From contig JAMPII010000001.1 of NCBI GenBank assembly GCA_023662835.1, forward strand, positions 498,709 to 539,313: a stretch of DNA of 40,605 nt, written 5' to 3'. Below the pieces are notes generated by a model. That model saw only the letters and a list, made by a program, of their open reading frames with translations, ran no database searches and was not told the origin of the DNA. This document shows, piece by piece, positions 30,779 through 40,605 of this stretch; position 1 is the stretch's first letter; each line of letters begins with the position of its first letter. Position numbers and translations under genes: made by a program. This DNA is from Muribaculaceae bacterium. Lineage in GTDB: Bacteria; Bacteroidota; Bacteroidia; Bacteroidales; Muribaculaceae.

Positions 30779-32782
30779 TTAGTGTATTATGCGTAAAAGA
30801 GCACTACTTTCCGGTTGAGGTAGTGTTACTGTGATTCCGTCGGTCATTAGAGCTCGTCCTGTCATTGTTGTGGTTGAGCCGTTGTCGAGATTCGTGATTG
30901 TGTAGTCGACTTTCGGGTCGAGGCCCTTTAACACTAATGTTTGGGTGCTGTTCTCGGCATTCTTACGCCGGAATGCCTGAATAAAGCCTGTGCTCGATTC
31001 CGGCCGGTAGAACATCCAGCCTACCCAGCAATCTGTGGCTATACTATAGGGAGTTAGCGCATAGTAATTCCCTTTGTAATCGTCGCCTATATTTCGCCAT
31101 TGACTGACAAGACGCCGAAGTTCAGACCATTCGAGATCCTTTCGCCTGGCATCAAGGTTTAGTACAATCGACGGACTCATATTTGAACGGAATGAATATT
31201 CGTTTACAGCATTTACGCCTGCGCCTGAGTAAGGTATCCAGGGAGAAATGCCCATTGTTTGTCCCTGCACACCGATTGGTTCAAAAGCATAGTCGCTTCG
31301 CCACATAGGAACGGCTCGACGAAGATTTTCCAGTTCCAGACGTTTGCCTCCTGCGGCGCATATGTCCATAAGCATTCCCGGATGCCTAGCTAGCAAACTG
31401 TCGATATACTCCAGGTAGCCAACGGCATGTTGGTTTTCTGATATGCCTGTACGGCCGGGCGATAAACGGTCCTGTTGATCCCAGTATTCGCCACTCATAA
31501 CTGCGAAATCCTGCCGGTAAAGGCTTATTCCTTCGGCTGTTAATATACTGTCAACATGGTTTAGCATCCACTGGCGCGCCTGTTTGTTGCCATAATTGAA
31601 AAAGCCGGGCCAGCCTTCGTGGTCGACGCGCAGCATCCATTCCGGATGGTTGTCCCATAGCCAGCTGTCAGTGGTTACACGCTCCGGCTCGAACCATAGC
31701 ATTGTGCGGTGGCCGCGAGACATTGCATGGTCGCTGATTTTGCGCAGCCCATGTGGATAGCGTAGCGTGTCGGCTTCCCATGTTCCAAGCAGATCCTGCC
31801 ATGTGCCACCTTTGTTGGGGTACCAGCCCGCGTCCATCCACCAATAGTCGAGGCCGATTCCGTTGTCGGCATATGCGTCAATAAATTCAATTTGGTCGTA
31901 GTCGTGGGCGTTGAACATTTCTGCAAAGAAGGGGGAACTTGCAGCCTCTAGCATTGTTGTCGGAGCGTTGCCGTCGGGGTGAGGCGTGTTGTAGCGAAGC
32001 ATCCATTGACGCCACATGTTTTGAGCCTCGTCAATATTGTCTTTCCAAAACATCAGCACTACGCGCGGCGTTCTGACACGCTCGTCCGGAGCCAGACGCA
32101 TCGATGTATATAACTGTCCTGCTGATACGCGTACGGCCGTATCACCGAGACATTCAAATTCAACCTCCCAGCGTGTTGGCCAACCTACTGCTACAATAAC
32201 TCCTGCCGGGTTCTCGTCGGTCCCATACTCAAGATTGAAGAAGGGCAGATAATCGGCCGTTGGGAATCCGCCCCAATAGCTTCCCATCTTTACGGGTTGC
32301 TGCGCTGTGTCGAGCAGGCATGACTGTGGACTAAATTCCTCAATGCCCGATTTGCCTCCTGTATTATAATGTAACAACGGCTTTCCCGACAGCGGGAACA
32401 CAAAATCAAGAGCCTGCAGGTCGGAAATCAATTCCGTAGTGTCTGAACCATTGTTGCTTAACCATGTAAGGGTTTCTATAACGGGAAAGTCATCGTAGCA
32501 GTACGTCAGGCATTCAATGCTTATCCCTGAAACAGAGTCATTGAAGTTGCGGGTCCATAGTAACCCTCCGTCGAAATCGGAAACCGTGGCCGACTCAATA
32601 AGATTGAATTTATCACTCTGCTTGAACGAGAACGGAACCATACTGCCGTTCGGCGCGATCTGTGAAGCAAATGCAGCCTGAGCTTTGTTGTCGGCTGCAA
32701 CATACCCTGTATTTGTGGTACAGGCTGCTACGACACATAGTAATGTCGCGGCAGCCAGCACACTATAAATTGTCTTATGCAT
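30779..32782 (-). CDS. GH36-like alpha-galactosidase lipoprotein
   Basis: A 667-residue surface or periplasmic lipoprotein (lipobox VAAC, acylated Cys21). The GH36/GH-D type barrel follows: GLDYWWMDAGWYPNKGG (310-326), MLWFEPERV (361-369), LYRQDFAV with candidate nucleophile Asp425, and MDICAAGGKRLELENLRR with MWRSDYAF holding candidate acid/base Asp497. The substrates of related enzymes are alpha-galactosides such as raffinose or melibiose, but GH36 also contains alpha-N-acetylgalactosaminidases. It is the last gene of a three-gene unit, sharing a TAATG stop/start with the DUF1080 gene. Confidence 0.88.
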   Translation of the reverse strand: MHKTIYSVLAAATLLCVVAACTTNTGYVAADNKAQAAFASQIAPNGSMVPFSFKQSDKFNLIESATVSDFDGGLLWTRNFNDSVSGISIECLTYCYDDFPVIETLTWLSNNGSDTTELISDLQALDFVFPLSGKPLLHYNTGGKSGIEEFSPQSCLLDTAQQPVKMGSYWGGFPTADYLPFFNLEYGTDENPAGVIVAVGWPTRWEVEFECLGDTAVRVSAGQLYTSMRLAPDERVRTPRVVLMFWKDNIDEAQNMWRQWMLRYNTPHPDGNAPTTMLEAASSPFFAEMFNAHDYDQIEFIDAYADNGIGLDYWWMDAGWYPNKGGTWQDLLGTWEADTLRYPHGLRKISDHAMSRGHRTMLWFEPERVTTDSWLWDNHPEWMLRVDHEGWPGFFNYGNKQARQWMLNHVDSILTAEGISLYRQDFAVMSGEYWDQQDRLSPGRTGISENQHAVGYLEYIDSLLARHPGMLMDICAAGGKRLELENLRRAVPMWRSDYAFEPIGVQGQTMGISPWIPYSGAGVNAVNEYSFRSNMSPSIVLNLDARRKDLEWSELRRLVSQWRNIGDDYKGNYYALTPYSIATDCWVGWMFYRPESSTGFIQAFRRKNAENSTQTLVLKGLDPKVDYTITNLDNGSTTTMTGRALMTDGITVTLPQPESSALLRIIH

Positions 32783-35148
32783 TATTTTTTCGACAAGTCA
32801 AGAATTCTTATGTTGCGGAATTTTAAACCTTCGCCATGGCCACAGAAACTGATTTTGCCCGATTTGTTAAACAGACCTGGGTGATTCTGGTGGTCGATAG
32901 TGTAGGGATTGTTTTTCCCTCCGTCGGGAGCTACGTTATGTCCCTTGCATGCTTTGCGGATATTGCCGTCGGTGAGCACTTTGCCGTCTACAGTAACTTT
33001 GATATGGTCGCCTTCAGCGCGTATTTCCTCGCTGTGCCATGTTCCAACCGGACCGAAGTCGATATGCTCAGGAATAATTATACCGTAAACCGAACCGTGC
33101 TGTTGATAGGGGCGCAAACCTTTGTAAATAGGAGCGTCATGATCGAGAATTTGAATCTCCATACCGTGATAGGCTGCATCCATACCCTCGGCTGTTGTGC
33201 GAATGCCAACGCCGTTGTTAACGCCCGGTTCGAGGAATTGGAATTCGAAGCGGAAAACGAAGTCGGAATAATCTTTGTCGGTGTAAAGGTTACCTTCGCT
33301 ACCGTATCCGGCCGACACATATATGCAACCGTCTTCAGGAGTGTAGTTAACTGTATTACCATGCCAGCCATCCAGTGTCAGTCCGTCGAACAGAAGCTCG
33401 AAGCCTTGTTGCTCTTCTTCGTCCGACAGTTTTGCAGCTGCCGGAGCCTTTTGTTGCATCAGCAGTTTTATTTCGTCGACAGCATAGCCGGCATCGGCGT
33501 TGTTGGTTTGAGCGGCATATATAGCCATTGCTTTTGTAAGCAGATTATTAGTCGACTCGTGGCCTTGAAGCGACTTGTTTTTCGACACGATATTCTTAAC
33601 GGCTCCGGCTGCGGCACGCTCGGTAGCCTTGTTGTCAAGCCATGGAGCAACACCCGACAGCGCACTTCCAGTAGCTGTTTTTCCGAGCGATGTGATTACG
33701 AGGTTGCGGGTTTTGTCGGAGAGATTCATCGGTAACAAGCGGCGGAGCTGGAAGCTCTTGGCGGCAGGTTCTGCATCCGATTTGTCGACCAGTTTGCTGA
33801 TTCGTTGCGCCGCCTTATCGCGACGTGCCGAATCGGAAAGAGCTATTTTGTATAGCAGTTCGGGCATCTCCTTACGGTCAACAATCAGAAGCGCTTCAAA
33901 CGCAGCATCCTTGTCGTTGCCCTTTGCAAAAGCATCGTTAAGCATGTTCATCGCTCTACCAGAATTTGATTTTGCAAGCAGGGGATAAAAATTAGCCGGT
34001 TTTGCTGCTTTTTCAACAATCGGCTGGAGCATTTCAAACTGGCGACTGCCGTCAGCGCCACCCATGGCGTTGGTGATACCTGTCGACAGGTATGTCAGAT
34101 TCTGTCCGTTGTCGGCATCAAGCATGGCACATAGCGTGTTGAAATCGCTGCCCGACGCGCAGTTTGCCAAAGCTTTGTAGGCCGATTTACTGTCGGTCGC
34201 GTTTGGCAGATATGTGTCAATTGCTTTAAACAGTGCAGGCACACGACGTTTTTCAGCCATAACAACGATGTTGTCTTTCGCGCGGGTATCGCCTGTGCTC
34301 ATCACGCGTTGACTCATCTGGGCAATATCGCCGCGATATGAACGTAATGCAATAGCTGCTTGTGGCGCATAGTCGGTGTTGAGTGCGCTTTCCAGGTACG
34401 AGAGCGCATTATCTGCTGTAAACTTGGCAGCGGCTTCAATTGAAGCTTCAGCTGTAGCGGGATCTAGGAGATTTTTCGGGTTGGTTACCAACGGAAGTCC
34501 CAATTCAATATGGTTATCGCCAATCCAGCGCAGAACGTCGGCCTGAGCATCGACTGGAAGTATTTTGCTCTTGCCGATAACGGCAACTATCTCATTTTGG
34601 CAACCTTCGATGACAGTCTGGTCGAGTGCCGCATTGCGTTGCTGTGCATTTCCTTTTTGGAGAGTTTTAAAGGCATTTTTGCACAAGTTTTTGTCGTGTG
34701 TCTTATATACTACAGTATTGACCGGTGTTTCGTCTGCTGTCTTTGCAAATTCGGTTCTTGCGGCAAGTTTCTGCAGGAACAATCGGTTTTCCGAGTCGAT
34801 TTGAGCAGCAGCTGCAGCCGTCAACTCCTTGTTGAGGGTCGAGGCAAGCGCTGTGTCGCCTCTAGCCACGCAATAGTCAACAAGGCCTGAAAGTGCATAT
34901 TCGTATTTGGCGTTGGACTCGGCTTTTCCGTGGGGTTGCAGATAGCCGGCTATCGTTTTAACGCTGATTTGCGGAATGGCGGCAAGGTCGGCCATGGTCT
35001 CGTTAAAATCGGTATGTTTCTGAACCGGCATGCGCGCGAGAGCATCAGCTACCACAGTTTCCGGCAGGCGGTTACGGCTGTCGCGTTGGGCGAATGCACT
35101 GATGCCTGTCAGCAGGGCAATCGCTATAATAAAAAGAATTTTTTTCAT
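32782..35148 (-). CDS. Exported solenoid protein with C-terminal DUF1080 (3-keto-disaccharide hydrolase) domain
   Basis: A 788-residue protein with a signal peptide (MKKILFIIAIALLTGISAFAQ). About residues 40-570 form helical HEAT/ARM-like repeats. From about 578 a DUF1080 domain begins (FELLFDGLTLDGWHGN), followed by RFEFQFLEPGVNNGVGIRT, YHGMEIQILDHDAPIYKGLRPYQQHGSVYG, then GTWHSEEIRAEG and IKVTVDGKVL. DUF1080 belongs to the concanavalin-like folds, and family members were shown to cleave 3-keto-glucosides. The HEAT part would bind a partner or glycan. It is 21 bases after the oxidoreductase gene and linked by TAATG to the GH36 gene. It is long for DUF1080 proteins, most of which I know as ~200-300 residues. 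Confidence 0.85.
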   Translation of the reverse strand: MKKILFIIAIALLTGISAFAQRDSRNRLPETVVADALARMPVQKHTDFNETMADLAAIPQISVKTIAGYLQPHGKAESNAKYEYALSGLVDYCVARGDTALASTLNKELTAAAAAQIDSENRLFLQKLAARTEFAKTADETPVNTVVYKTHDKNLCKNAFKTLQKGNAQQRNAALDQTVIEGCQNEIVAVIGKSKILPVDAQADVLRWIGDNHIELGLPLVTNPKNLLDPATAEASIEAAAKFTADNALSYLESALNTDYAPQAAIALRSYRGDIAQMSQRVMSTGDTRAKDNIVVMAEKRRVPALFKAIDTYLPNATDSKSAYKALANCASGSDFNTLCAMLDADNGQNLTYLSTGITNAMGGADGSRQFEMLQPIVEKAAKPANFYPLLAKSNSGRAMNMLNDAFAKGNDKDAAFEALLIVDRKEMPELLYKIALSDSARRDKAAQRISKLVDKSDAEPAAKSFQLRRLLPMNLSDKTRNLVITSLGKTATGSALSGVAPWLDNKATERAAAGAVKNIVSKNKSLQGHESTNNLLTKAMAIYAAQTNNADAGYAVDEIKLLMQQKAPAAAKLSDEEEQQGFELLFDGLTLDGWHGNTVNYTPEDGCIYVSAGYGSEGNLYTDKDYSDFVFRFEFQFLEPGVNNGVGIRTTAEGMDAAYHGMEIQILDHDAPIYKGLRPYQQHGSVYGIIIPEHIDFGPVGTWHSEEIRAEGDHIKVTVDGKVLTDGNIRKACKGHNVAPDGGKNNPYTIDHQNHPGLFNKSGKISFCGHGEGLKFRNIRILDLSKK

Positions 35149-35169
35149 TGTTGGTCGGTTAAAAGGTTA

Positions 35170-36456
35170 TCAAATGCGCCATTCTCCTTCGAAAACAGGA
35201 TATGAAATTGCGTTTGCTTCGTCGTCGCCGATGAAGCGCTCGGTCTCCGGGTTGAATTCCAGCACGTCGCGGTTCAGGCGCAGAGCAGTTGCGCCCATGT
35301 TTACTAATGTGCAGGAGCGATGACCGTTAACTTCGTTGAGGGCAAATTTGCGGCGATTGCGCACACAGTCGATGAAATCGGTGCGTTGCATTTCCGGTTC
35401 GGGCATTTCTGCAATCTTGTTCCATACGTCGGGAATTGTGCATTCAAAGCCTTGATAAACACATCCTAGAGGACCTTCGATGTATGGCTTCTTACCTGTC
35501 GACTCATAACCTTCCCCTTCAAGCACAATCTGGCAACCGTCGGCATATGTGTATGTTATTTTGCGCCAGATGCCTACTGCGTCGTGATGTTGCTGAGGTG
35601 CTTCAACCTCCACCTTCACCGGACTTTCGTCATCTTTACCCAAGATGTATTGAACTGGGTCGAGATAGTGCTGACCCATGTCGGTCAATCCACCGCCGTC
35701 GTAATCCCAATAGCCTCGGAATGTTTGATGAACGCGGTGGGCGTTGTATGGCTTAAATGGCGCCGGGCCGAGCCACATTTTATAATCGAGATTAGAAGGA
35801 ACAGGCTGAGTTTCAAGATGGTCTTTTCCTACCCAGAAGAATTTCCATGCAAATCCGGTCGATGCCGATACAGTGAATTTCAACGGCCATCCCAGCAAGC
35901 CACTTTGTACTAGTTTTTTTAGGGGGCGAACTTCTGTCCCGAGTCCATAGAAAGTGTCCTTAAAACGGAACCATGTGTTTAGTCGTAGCACACGGTGGTT
36001 GCGTTCGATAGCTTCCTTCACGGCGCGCCCTTCACCGATTGTTCGTGTCATCGGTTTCTCACACCAAACGTCTTTTCCTGCGTTGGCGGCAGTAATAGCC
36101 ATTACGGCATGCCAATGCGGAGGAGTAGCGATGTGAACGATGTCGACATTTTTGTCGGCTATAAGATCGCGGAAATCGTGATATGTTGTCACATCCTGGC
36201 CGAGCTGTGTCTTTGCCTGTGACACAGCGCGTTTGAGATGGTCGGAGTCGACATCGCAAATTGCGGTGAGTCGACAACGCTCGTCGCTGGTGAAATGATA
36301 TGACGAACGGCCTATGCCGCCTACGCCGATAATACCCTTGGTCAGCTGGTCGCTGGGAGCAATGTGACCGGTTCCGCCAAGAACCTTACGCGGCACGATT
36401 GTGAAAAGCGAAGCCGCGGCACATGTTTTTAAAAACGTACGTCTGTCTGTGTTCAT
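35170..36456 (-). CDS. TAT-exported Gfo/Idh/MocA oxidoreductase
   Basis: A 428-residue NAD(P)-dependent oxidoreductase with a twin-arginine signal (MNTDRRTFLKTCAAASLF), so it is exported folded with its cofactor. GVGGIGRSSY (44-53) is the Rossmann loop, and CEKPMTR (132-138) has the conserved Glu-Lys-Pro. The second half has YWDYDGGGLTDMGQHYLDPVQYILGKDDESPVKVEVEA, typical of the C-terminal domain. The family oxidises or reduces sugars, and periplasmic members have been tied to 3-keto sugar formation. It is the first gene of the unit with DUF1080 and GH36. It follows typA on the same strand after 56 bases, and no clear promoter is visible there, so it may use readthrough. Confidence 0.88.
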   Translation of the reverse strand: MNTDRRTFLKTCAAASLFTIVPRKVLGGTGHIAPSDQLTKGIIGVGGIGRSSYHFTSDERCRLTAICDVDSDHLKRAVSQAKTQLGQDVTTYHDFRDLIADKNVDIVHIATPPHWHAVMAITAANAGKDVWCEKPMTRTIGEGRAVKEAIERNHRVLRLNTWFRFKDTFYGLGTEVRPLKKLVQSGLLGWPLKFTVSASTGFAWKFFWVGKDHLETQPVPSNLDYKMWLGPAPFKPYNAHRVHQTFRGYWDYDGGGLTDMGQHYLDPVQYILGKDDESPVKVEVEAPQQHHDAVGIWRKITYTYADGCQIVLEGEGYESTGKKPYIEGPLGCVYQGFECTIPDVWNKIAEMPEPEMQRTDFIDCVRNRRKFALNEVNGHRSCTLVNMGATALRLNRDVLEFNPETERFIGDDEANAISYPVFEGEWRI

Positions 36457-36512
36457 GGATTTATGTTTTTTACTCCTGTATACTGGTTAATATTGTGTAT
36501 GTTATAAATGTA

Positions 36513-38309
<1,797 letters not shown>

Positions 38310-38327
38310 TATAAGTAAAATTTTTTA

Positions 38328-38359
38328 CAAAATTACTATGTTATTAATCATAATCCAAA
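38328..38359 (-). promoter_or_regulatory. typA promoter
   Basis: On the minus strand there is TTTG (38356-38359), a 20-base spacer and TAATTTTG (38328-38335), a full match to the Bacteroidota consensus, about 20 bases before the ATG. Confidence 0.7.
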
Positions 38360-38389
38360 AAAATCGCTTCTCCAACATTGAAAATTAGT

Positions 38390-38397
38390 TACCTTTG
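38390..38397 (+). promoter_or_regulatory. -7 box for the OPT transporter gene
   Basis: TACCTTTG matches TAnnTTTG, 41 bases before the ATG at 38439. The -33 element is weak. Confidence 0.5.
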
Positions 38398-38438
38398 TGC
38401 TATAAATTTTGATAAACCGCAAACATATTATTATTGTA

Positions 38439-40427
38439 ATGGCAAAAGAAACAACAAAAAAACCAGATTTCGACGGGGCTGACAACGGCGTGTCGGGTCT
38501 GCCTGAAAATGCCTTTCGCGAACTGGCGGCCGATGAGGAGTATCGGCCTATAATGCATCCTGCGCGCGAATATCCCGAAGTGACTCCTTATTCTGTGTGC
38601 ATGGGTTTGCTGTTGGCTGTTGTGTTCAGCGCGGCAGCCGCCTATTTGGGTCTGCGTGTAGGGCAGGTGTTCGAGGCGGCTATACCTATCGCGATTATAG
38701 CCGTAGGCTTATCAGGCGCGCTGAAAAAAAACAATGCGTTGGGTCAGAACGTTATAATACAATCGATTGGCGCCAGCTCAGGCGTGATTGTGGCCGGCGC
38801 TATCTTTACCCTTCCGGCGTTGTTTATCCTTCAGGAAACGCATCCGGAGATTACTGTAAACTTTTTTGAAATTTTCTTAAGTTCGCTTCTTGGAGGAGTG
38901 CTGGGAATATTATTTTTCATTCCTTTCCGTAAATATTTTGTAAAGGATATGCACGGCAAATACCCATTTCCGGAAGCGACAGCTACTACGCAAGTCCTTG
39001 CAAGCGGACAAGGTAGCAAAGCCGACGGCGGAGCTCAGGCTCGTACGCTAGTTATAGCCTCGCTGATCGGCGGTATCTACGATTATGTGCTGGCAACGTT
39101 CGGATGGTGGGCCGAGAATGTGACTTCAACCGCTGCCCATTGGGGCGAGCAACTTGCGGCTAAGGCTAAACTGGTTTTCAGCGTAAACACAGGAGCTGCG
39201 CTGCTTGGCCTTGGCTATATCGTAGGGTTGAAATATGCGTTTATAATTTTTGCCGGAAGTGTGTTTGTATGGTGGGTGATTATCCCACTGCTGGGAACAT
39301 ATGGCTCGCCCGAGATTGTAGCAATGGCGCCGCAGACGATATTCAGCGACTACGCCCGTTTAATTGGTATAGGAGGCATAGCAATGGCCGGTGTGATTGG
39401 TATCGTTAAGTCGTGGGGAATTATCGCGCAGGCTGTCGGGTTGGCTGCTAAGGAACTGAAAGGTAAAAGTTCGGAGGCAAAGCCCGTACGTTGGCAAACC
39501 GACATATCGATGAAACATGTGGCTTATTTCACATTCATCGCTTTGACAGCCGTGTTGCTTTTCTTTTGGCTCGGTGTTATCCATACATTCTGGCAAGCGC
39601 TTGTGGCCTGGATTGTGGTTACAGTGATTGCATTCCTGTTTACAACTGTAGCGGCCAATGCTATTGCTATTGTAGGCTCTAATCCTGTTTCGGGAATGAC
39701 ATTAATGACTCTTATCATAGCTTCCGCCATATTTGTTGCCATAGGTCTTAAGGGCACGCAAGGAATTGTAGCATCGATGGTTATCGGTGGCGTTGTTTGC
39801 ACTGCTCTGTCGATGGCCGGCGGTTTTGTAACTGACTTGAAAGTGGGCTACTGGCTTGGTACAACGCCGCGCAAACAGGAACAATGGAAATTTTTGGGTA
39901 CACTTGTTTCGGCTGCCACAGTAGGTGGTGTGATTCTGGTGCTCAACAAGGTTTACGGATTTTCTGGACCTGACGCGCTTGTTGCTCCTCAGGCAAATGC
40001 TATGGCAAAAGTTATAGAACCGCTGATGATGGAGGGCCCAACCCCCTGGATTTTATACATGGTTGGCGCTGTTCTGGCTCTATTGCTCAATTGGTTGGGC
40101 GTTCCTGCGCTAGCATTTTGTTTGGGTATGTTCATTCCGTTGCAATTGAATACACCAATGCTTATCGGTGGTTTGGTCGCTTATTTTGTAGGCACACGTT
40201 CAAAAGAAGCAAAAATTAACGATGCACGTCGCGACCGTGGCACATTGATCGCTTCCGGACTTATAGCCGGAGGAGCATTATTCGGAGTTTTCGCTGCGCT
40301 CACACGCTTTGCCGGATTCGAGTATACCTCACCGTTAGCGATGGGCACGACTCAAGGTCTTGGCGTAGTGATGTATTTGCTGTTGATTGTTTATGTTGTA
40401 TACGACAGCTTCCGCGCTAAAGTCTAA
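38439..40427 (+). CDS. OPT-family oligopeptide transporter
   Basis: A 662-residue inner-membrane protein with about 14-16 hydrophobic helices. The OPT family moves short peptides or metal chelates with protons. Family features are SVCMGLLLAVVFSAAAAYLGLRVGQVFEAAIPIAII, IGASSGVIVAGAIFTLPALFIL, and FPEATATTQVLASGQ, the conserved loop. The N-terminal ~50 residues are hydrophilic (PENAFRELAADEEYRP). I start it at ATG 38439; the longer frame to 38409 begins with TTG. It is a single gene, followed by a strong terminator and then the right inverted repeat. Confidence 0.93.
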   Translation: MAKETTKKPDFDGADNGVSGLPENAFRELAADEEYRPIMHPAREYPEVTPYSVCMGLLLAVVFSAAAAYLGLRVGQVFEAAIPIAIIAVGLSGALKKNNALGQNVIIQSIGASSGVIVAGAIFTLPALFILQETHPEITVNFFEIFLSSLLGGVLGILFFIPFRKYFVKDMHGKYPFPEATATTQVLASGQGSKADGGAQARTLVIASLIGGIYDYVLATFGWWAENVTSTAAHWGEQLAAKAKLVFSVNTGAALLGLGYIVGLKYAFIIFAGSVFVWWVIIPLLGTYGSPEIVAMAPQTIFSDYARLIGIGGIAMAGVIGIVKSWGIIAQAVGLAAKELKGKSSEAKPVRWQTDISMKHVAYFTFIALTAVLLFFWLGVIHTFWQALVAWIVVTVIAFLFTTVAANAIAIVGSNPVSGMTLMTLIIASAIFVAIGLKGTQGIVASMVIGGVVCTALSMAGGFVTDLKVGYWLGTTPRKQEQWKFLGTLVSAATVGGVILVLNKVYGFSGPDALVAPQANAMAKVIEPLMMEGPTPWILYMVGAVLALLLNWLGVPALAFCLGMFIPLQLNTPMLIGGLVAYFVGTRSKEAKINDARRDRGTLIASGLIAGGALFGVFAALTRFAGFEYTSPLAMGTTQGLGVVMYLLLIVYVVYDSFRAKV

Positions 40428-40442
40428 GAACCCATAAAGGAC

Positions 40443-40485
40443 AAAAAAAGCGATGTGTCGGCAATCGGCACATCGCTTTTTTTTT
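40443..40485. terminator. Strong bidirectional terminator after the OPT gene
   Basis: GCGATGTG (40450-40457) pairs with CACATCGC (40469-40476), with an inner TCG/CGG extension. It is flanked by seven A before and nine T after, 16 bases beyond the stop. Confidence 0.9.
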
Positions 40486-40496
40486 GCGCTACTATA

Positions 40497-40533
40497 TAAG
40501 GGCCCATATCATAAAATTTCAGGGCCGCTGGGG
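40497..40533. repeat. 37-base inverted repeat, right copy
   Basis: Exact reverse complement of 18-54. It lies 70 bases beyond the OPT stop and just after its terminator, in the same orientation relative to the OPT gene as the left copy has relative to the EFR1 gene. The 72 bases after it (to 40605) hold no clear gene; CGATG and CATCG around 40573-40586 form a small hairpin. The sequence ends there. Confidence 0.9.
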
Positions 40534-40605
40534 CGGCTCCGGGCGAGTGCTTTTCGCGAGTTGAGGAAGGAGCGATGCGGGCATCGTGACTGACGAGACT
40601 CGGTG

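Noticed and set aside
32836-33735. Long open frame (299 codons) on the plus strand opposite the DUF1080 gene
   Set aside because: It is the shadow of a well-supported minus-strand gene with signal peptide and known domain; its product has no recognisable motif and a composition typical of antisense frames.
30779-36456. Classical polysaccharide utilisation locus
   Set aside because: No SusC/SusD-like pair, no hybrid two-component or sigma/anti-sigma regulator within the window.
40534-40605. Possible truncated gene at the right edge
   Set aside because: Too short to judge; no start codon with a recognisable product, and the window ends there.

Overview
This 40.6 kb window looks like a chromosomal segment of a gut-type Bacteroidales; Muribaculaceae is my best guess, from gene content and style rather than from any marker. 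Supporting signs are: promoters of the Bacteroidota type (-7 box TAnnTTTG, often with TTTG or TTG 19-21 bases upstream) in front of many genes; an N-succinylornithine carbamoyltransferase with the diagnostic Pro90; ribosomal protein S16 with a long Ala/Glu/Lys tail; a DUF2027-Smr protein; a class III fructose bisphosphatase; and few Shine-Dalgarno sites. No rRNA, tRNA, CRISPR array, transposase, integrase or phage gene was seen. No gene-free stretch exceeds 300 bases; the longest is about 180 bases at the right end.

Layout. 1-6.2 kb: flavodoxin/ferredoxin protein (EFR1 type) coupled to DUF2027-Smr, rubrerythrin, an AT-rich orphan membrane gene, galE and a U32 peptidase-family protein. 6.2-9.8 kb: LEA-like Ala-rich small protein, FNT channel with succinylornithine carbamoyltransferase, a short conserved protein and a secreted endonuclease/phosphatase-family protein. 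9.9-12.8 kb: aroQ with an O-methyltransferase, an envelope LolA/thioredoxin-like protein and thiol peroxidase. 12.8-16.1 kb: cdd with DUF2007, rpsP, hpt, adk and an unknown helical protein. 16.1-24.5 kb: a tightly packed nine-gene operon. 24.5-30.8 kb: surE, M13 peptidase, mltG and fbp. 30.8-36.5 kb: GH36 alpha-galactosidase-like lipoprotein, a solenoid-DUF1080 protein and a Gfo/Idh/MocA oxidoreductase. 36.5-40.4 kb: typA and an OPT transporter.

The most interesting unit is the nine-gene operon at 16132-24477 (minus strand). It has its own textbook promoter at 24512-24543 and reads: MOP/Wzx-like flippase, GNAT, acyl carrier protein, SDR, transketolase N half, transketolase C half, AMP-forming acyl ligase, LuxE-like acyl-protein synthetase, LuxC-like acyl-CoA reductase. 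Most junctions overlap or are under 12 bases. It lacks luciferase, ketosynthase, thioesterase and glycosyltransferases. A consistent but unproven reading is that an acid is activated and reduced to an aldehyde by LuxE/LuxC, that the split transketolase adds a two-carbon ketol unit, that SDR and GNAT with the ACP tailor the product, and that the flippase exports it or a lipid/glycan carrying it.

The second notable unit joins a TAT-exported Gfo/Idh/MocA oxidoreductase, a secreted solenoid-DUF1080 (3-keto-disaccharide hydrolase family) protein and a GH36 lipoprotein. This suggests periplasmic cleavage of galactosides or other glycosides, possibly through 3-keto intermediates.

A perfect 37-base inverted repeat sits near both ends (18-54 and 40497-40533). 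Each copy lies just downstream of a gene's 3' end and in the same orientation relative to that gene. It may be a dispersed genomic repeat that ended the assembly.
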